Assembly (NCBI RefSeq): GCF_002775205.1
Contig: NC_036464.1
Location: 868,001 to 932,000, forward strand
Length of the DNA stretch: 64,000 nt
Source of the DNA: Xiphophorus maculatus
Taxonomy: Eukaryota > Chordata > Actinopteri > Cyprinodontiformes > Poeciliidae
Direction of reading: 5' to 3'
The notes under the pieces are model-generated. The model did no database searches and had not been told where the DNA came from. It saw only the letters and a program-made list of their open reading frames with translations. The position numbers and the translations under genes were made by a program. Below, in pieces: positions 61,578 to 64,000 of this stretch. How positions within the stretch are numbered: position 1 is the first letter of the stretch; the number at the start of each line of letters is the position of its first letter.

Positions 61578-61760
61578 CTTGGTGATGTGCTAGTGCAACT
61601 CAAAAGTGACTGACTTGGTTAAAACCGCAGTAATTTCACCAGTCCATCCAGGCCACACACTCACTCAGGACGACGGCGCTGGCTGAAAGGATGTACCGCG
61701 TGAGCGACCGGAGAAAGGTTGCCAGGTGCGAAGCACACTCCCCTTTAGGAAAAGTCACAG
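61578..61760 (-). promoter_or_regulatory. eif3a 5' UTR and core promoter (predicted)
   Basis: Upstream of the start codon the sequence is GC-balanced without a TATA box. On the minus strand two pyrimidine tracts, CCTTTCTCC (61710-61718) and CCTTTCAGCC (61681-61690), could be 5'-TOP-like starts. The real transcription start is unknown. Confidence 0.4.
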
Positions 61761-62580
61761 AGTGAAAAACGTGTAATGAGCTTTTTGTTTTACCAATTGG
61801 GTTGGTTGATATTATTTTTTTATCACTTATACTAAATATTTAATATGAGTATGAACACATTACTCGATTATTGGTCTTTGAAAAGAGTAACATTCATTTT
61901 AAATTGCAGGGGCGATACCGAAAAGCTTTGTAAGGGGTTGCCAGAGTGGGTGACACTAATATCCTGGAGATGACACACCTACACCATGAATCATATATTA
62001 ATAATCTAGTCTATTTTGTCCAATAATGTTAATGTGTGTTTTAGTTGTGTTGAAGATTGCGTCTTTTTAATGCCACTCTTCCTAAACGGGGATTTTTAAC
62101 TAACCTGGCAGCCGTGGGGGAGCAAAGCTCCCGGATGTGCTCCCTATTAATGCGTTCAATGTCTACTGAAAATCCCAGACACTGGCAATGGCCATCCTTA
62201 GAATTATGTTGTCAGAAGAAAGAACAAGATTGATCGATTTATTTATTTAATTAGTCAGTCAGTCAGTCAGTCAGTTAGTTAGTTAGTTAGTTATAAACTG
62301 TCCTTCTAGTGTCAGTACTATTGATTAAAATGCAAAAAATAGGCATTTAAAACACAAAATAGGAGGGTTGCAACGTCTTATTTTTAATGGGTGGAATTAA
62401 ACACCTTTGCGCTTCTTTCTCTCCCTTTCATGTGTGATTGGATTCACACATGAATTATTCTGTTAATTCTTTCCTTAATATGATTCATTCTTGCATACAA
62501 CACTAAGAAAACTTATTCCCACTTATAATGTTTTAAATATACCCTATATTTTCCATTTTCAGCATTAGAAATAATCACAA
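61760..62580. other. eif3a-dennd10 intergenic spacer
   Basis: AT-rich divergent intergenic DNA without gene content. It contains a short GTCA/GTTA tetranucleotide tract at 62253-62293. Confidence 0.6.
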
Positions 62581-62585
62581 AGAAA

Positions 62586-62741
62586 TAATATAATATAATA
62601 TAATATAATATAATATAATATAATATAATATAATATAATATAATATAATATAATATAATATAATATAATATAATATAATATAATATAATATAATATAATA
62701 TAATATAATATAATATAATATAATATAATATAATATAATAT
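62586..62741. repeat. (TAATA)n pentanucleotide array
   Basis: About 31 perfect five-base units between the divergent eif3a and dennd10 genes. The ILYYI reading frames on the minus strand are artefacts of the repeat. Confidence 0.97.
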
Positions 62742-62819
62742 GTTTGCCGAACAGCAGACATCGTTGTCTGTTGGAAGAAACTCTATTATTCAACGGCCTT
62801 GAACGCAGCAACAGAGCTT

Positions 62820-63120
62820 CCTAATGGAACGCTGTGATTGGCTGAGAGCACCGAGGCTCCGCCCTATCAGCCGTCCAGTCCCGGAAGAGGGAAGAGGTTC
62901 TGCAAAGAGATGGAGAAAGTCTGTTGACAGCTGAACTGTCTCAAACCCAGTAACCAGACATACAATTTCCGCTTTTTCTGAATCTATCCAGATTCGTTTT
63001 CAGACATTTAACCATTTGAGGCACTCTGGAGGTTCTTCCGGGAGAGATTTTATTCCAAAAACGAGGAGATTTCTTGTGTTTTGGCTGCAGTTTAACTTGT
63101 GTCTCCTACTGGAATGGAAC
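62820..63120 (+). promoter_or_regulatory. dennd10 promoter and 5' UTR (predicted)
   Basis: A GC-balanced segment directly upstream of the dennd10 ATG. It contains an inverted CCAAT box (GTGATTGGCTGA, about 62832-62843) and a nearby CCGCCC GC box (about 62856). No TATA box was seen. Confidence 0.45.
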
Positions 63121-63166
63121 ATGGCAACGACTGAGACGCAGCTGATGTTGAGCGTCGGATTAATTG
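63121..63166 (+). CDS. dennd10: dennd10 (FAM45-type DENN-domain protein), coding exon 1, partial gene
   Basis: The exon encodes MATTETQLMLSVGLI plus one base. The donor TTG|GTAAGT at 63167 closely matches the DENND10/FAM45A N-terminus (TQLMLGVGLI) and its exon 1 boundary. DENND10 is a small late-endosomal DENN protein acting on Rab27-type traffic (family knowledge). The remaining exons lie beyond the window. Orientation head to head with eif3a agrees with the vertebrate arrangement. The exon is too short to prove alone; position and match together make it convincing. Confidence 0.82.
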
Positions 63167-63680
63167 GTAAGTTTGTATTAATTGGGTCATTTCCTTCTGT
63201 TATTAAAGTGTATAGTAATTTAAACAACTTAAGCTGGCGCTTCAGGACTTTAAGGAGATCACATGACACCAGTGTGACCCAGATATGCTTCATCAGCAGG
63301 AGCAGGGCGCTACGGATCCTTCAGGTTGGAGTTTAAAGCATCAATAATCTGGTGGTGAAACATTCATTAACTCAGACCTCATCATGATCCATTCTTTATT
63401 TTACTCTTTATCTAGTCACTAAAAAGCTGCAGTGAATCTTCTCAAATTTCTCCCTTAACTTCAAGTTGTTTTATTAAGATGTAGCAGCGCATGATTGTGT
63501 ATTTTTATTTATTTATTTATTTGACTATTTATTTAAAAATATTATATTTATTTTAAAAATTATTGTGGAGAGGAAGAAAAATTATGGTTCTTTATTAATT
63601 GAAATTGTATACAAATAAAATTTTGAAAAGTGTGACATACAATCCCCTTTCCTCCAATTCTACTGAACGAAAACACACAA
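63167..63680 (+). other. dennd10 intron 1 (start)
   Basis: Non-coding AT-rich sequence after the exon 1 donor. It contains a TTTA-rich stretch near 63507-63550. No further exon is recognised. Confidence 0.6.
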
Positions 63681-63689
63681 GCCAACCAC

Positions 63690-64000
63690 TTTCAGAAGCC
63701 ACACTGACGAAGGAGCACACCTGACAGGCTAAGGTTAGATTTGCATGCTAACCTGAACACCGTAAAACATGGCAGTGGCAGCATCATTCTGAGAGGATGC
63801 GTTCAGAGGGTCTGGGTTGTTGGGGAAAATGGAGGGAGAAAAGAGTAATGGGATAAAACTTGTTAGAGGCTGCACTTGGGAACTGCAGTGGAATGGTTTA
63901 GGTCAAATGGCCTAGTCAAAGTCCAGACCTAAATCTGAATGGGAAAAGGGGATAAAACTTTACACTTGGTGATCTTAGACGCTCCCCATTAAAACTGACT
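63690..64000 (+). pseudogene. Tc1-like transposase relic in dennd10 intron 1 (cut by window edge)
   Basis: The segment contains a broken Tc1/mariner transposase. GTAAAACATGGCAGTGGCAG reads VKHGSGSIILRG, comparable with the family's KHGGGSIMLWG. Further on, TGGCCTAGTCAAAGTCCAGA resembles the WPSQSPDLNP segment but is frameshifted and contains a stop. Internal sequence is deleted between these blocks. Non-functional. Confidence 0.75.

Noticed and set aside
62513..62811. Ile/Leu/Tyr repeat frames
   Set aside because: They are translations of the TAATA pentanucleotide array.

Overview
The window is teleost nuclear DNA, probably percomorph or cyprinodontiform. It has intron-containing vertebrate genes, is AT-rich, and is densely seeded with fish-type MITEs, L2-like LINE tails, Tc1 relics and long microsatellites. 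The lineage is inferred from gene content and repeat style, not from a database search.

Three genes can be read from the sequence. emx2 (EMX-class homeobox transcription factor) lies on the minus strand with three coding exons between 44435 and 47270, giving a 247-residue protein. eif3a (largest subunit of translation initiation factor 3) lies on the minus strand with 22 coding exons between 50638 and 61577, giving 1252 residues. All its splice phases join cleanly and the reading frame is open throughout. The first coding exon of dennd10 (FAM45-type DENN-domain protein) lies on the plus strand at 63121-63166, and the rest of that gene runs off the right edge. eif3a and dennd10 are head to head. 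The 3' end of eif3a lies only about 3.4 kb from the emx2 start codon.

The left 43 kb lies downstream of emx2 and has no gene I can support. It alternates between two kinds of sequence. The first is AT-rich and made largely of repeats: two arrays built on a CACATGTG palindrome, four or five MITE families with several nested insertions, hAT-like elements, LINE and Tc1 fragments, and TTTC microsatellites. The second consists of islands of 400-1200 bases that are unique, more GC-balanced and rich in homeodomain-type TAAT/ATTA sites. By appearance these are candidate conserved cis-regulatory elements of the emx2 locus. That is inference, because no alignment could be run.

The three genes do not form a pathway. 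emx2 is a developmental regulator that normally sits in a large regulatory domain, while eif3a and dennd10 are housekeeping genes. The most unusual observations are the paired CACATGTG arrays, the tight same-strand emx2-eif3a neighbourhood, the triple nested MITE, a 35-base near-perfect palindrome in emx2 intron 1, the shortened decapeptide minisatellite of eif3a, and an unassigned coding-like island at 48841-49131.
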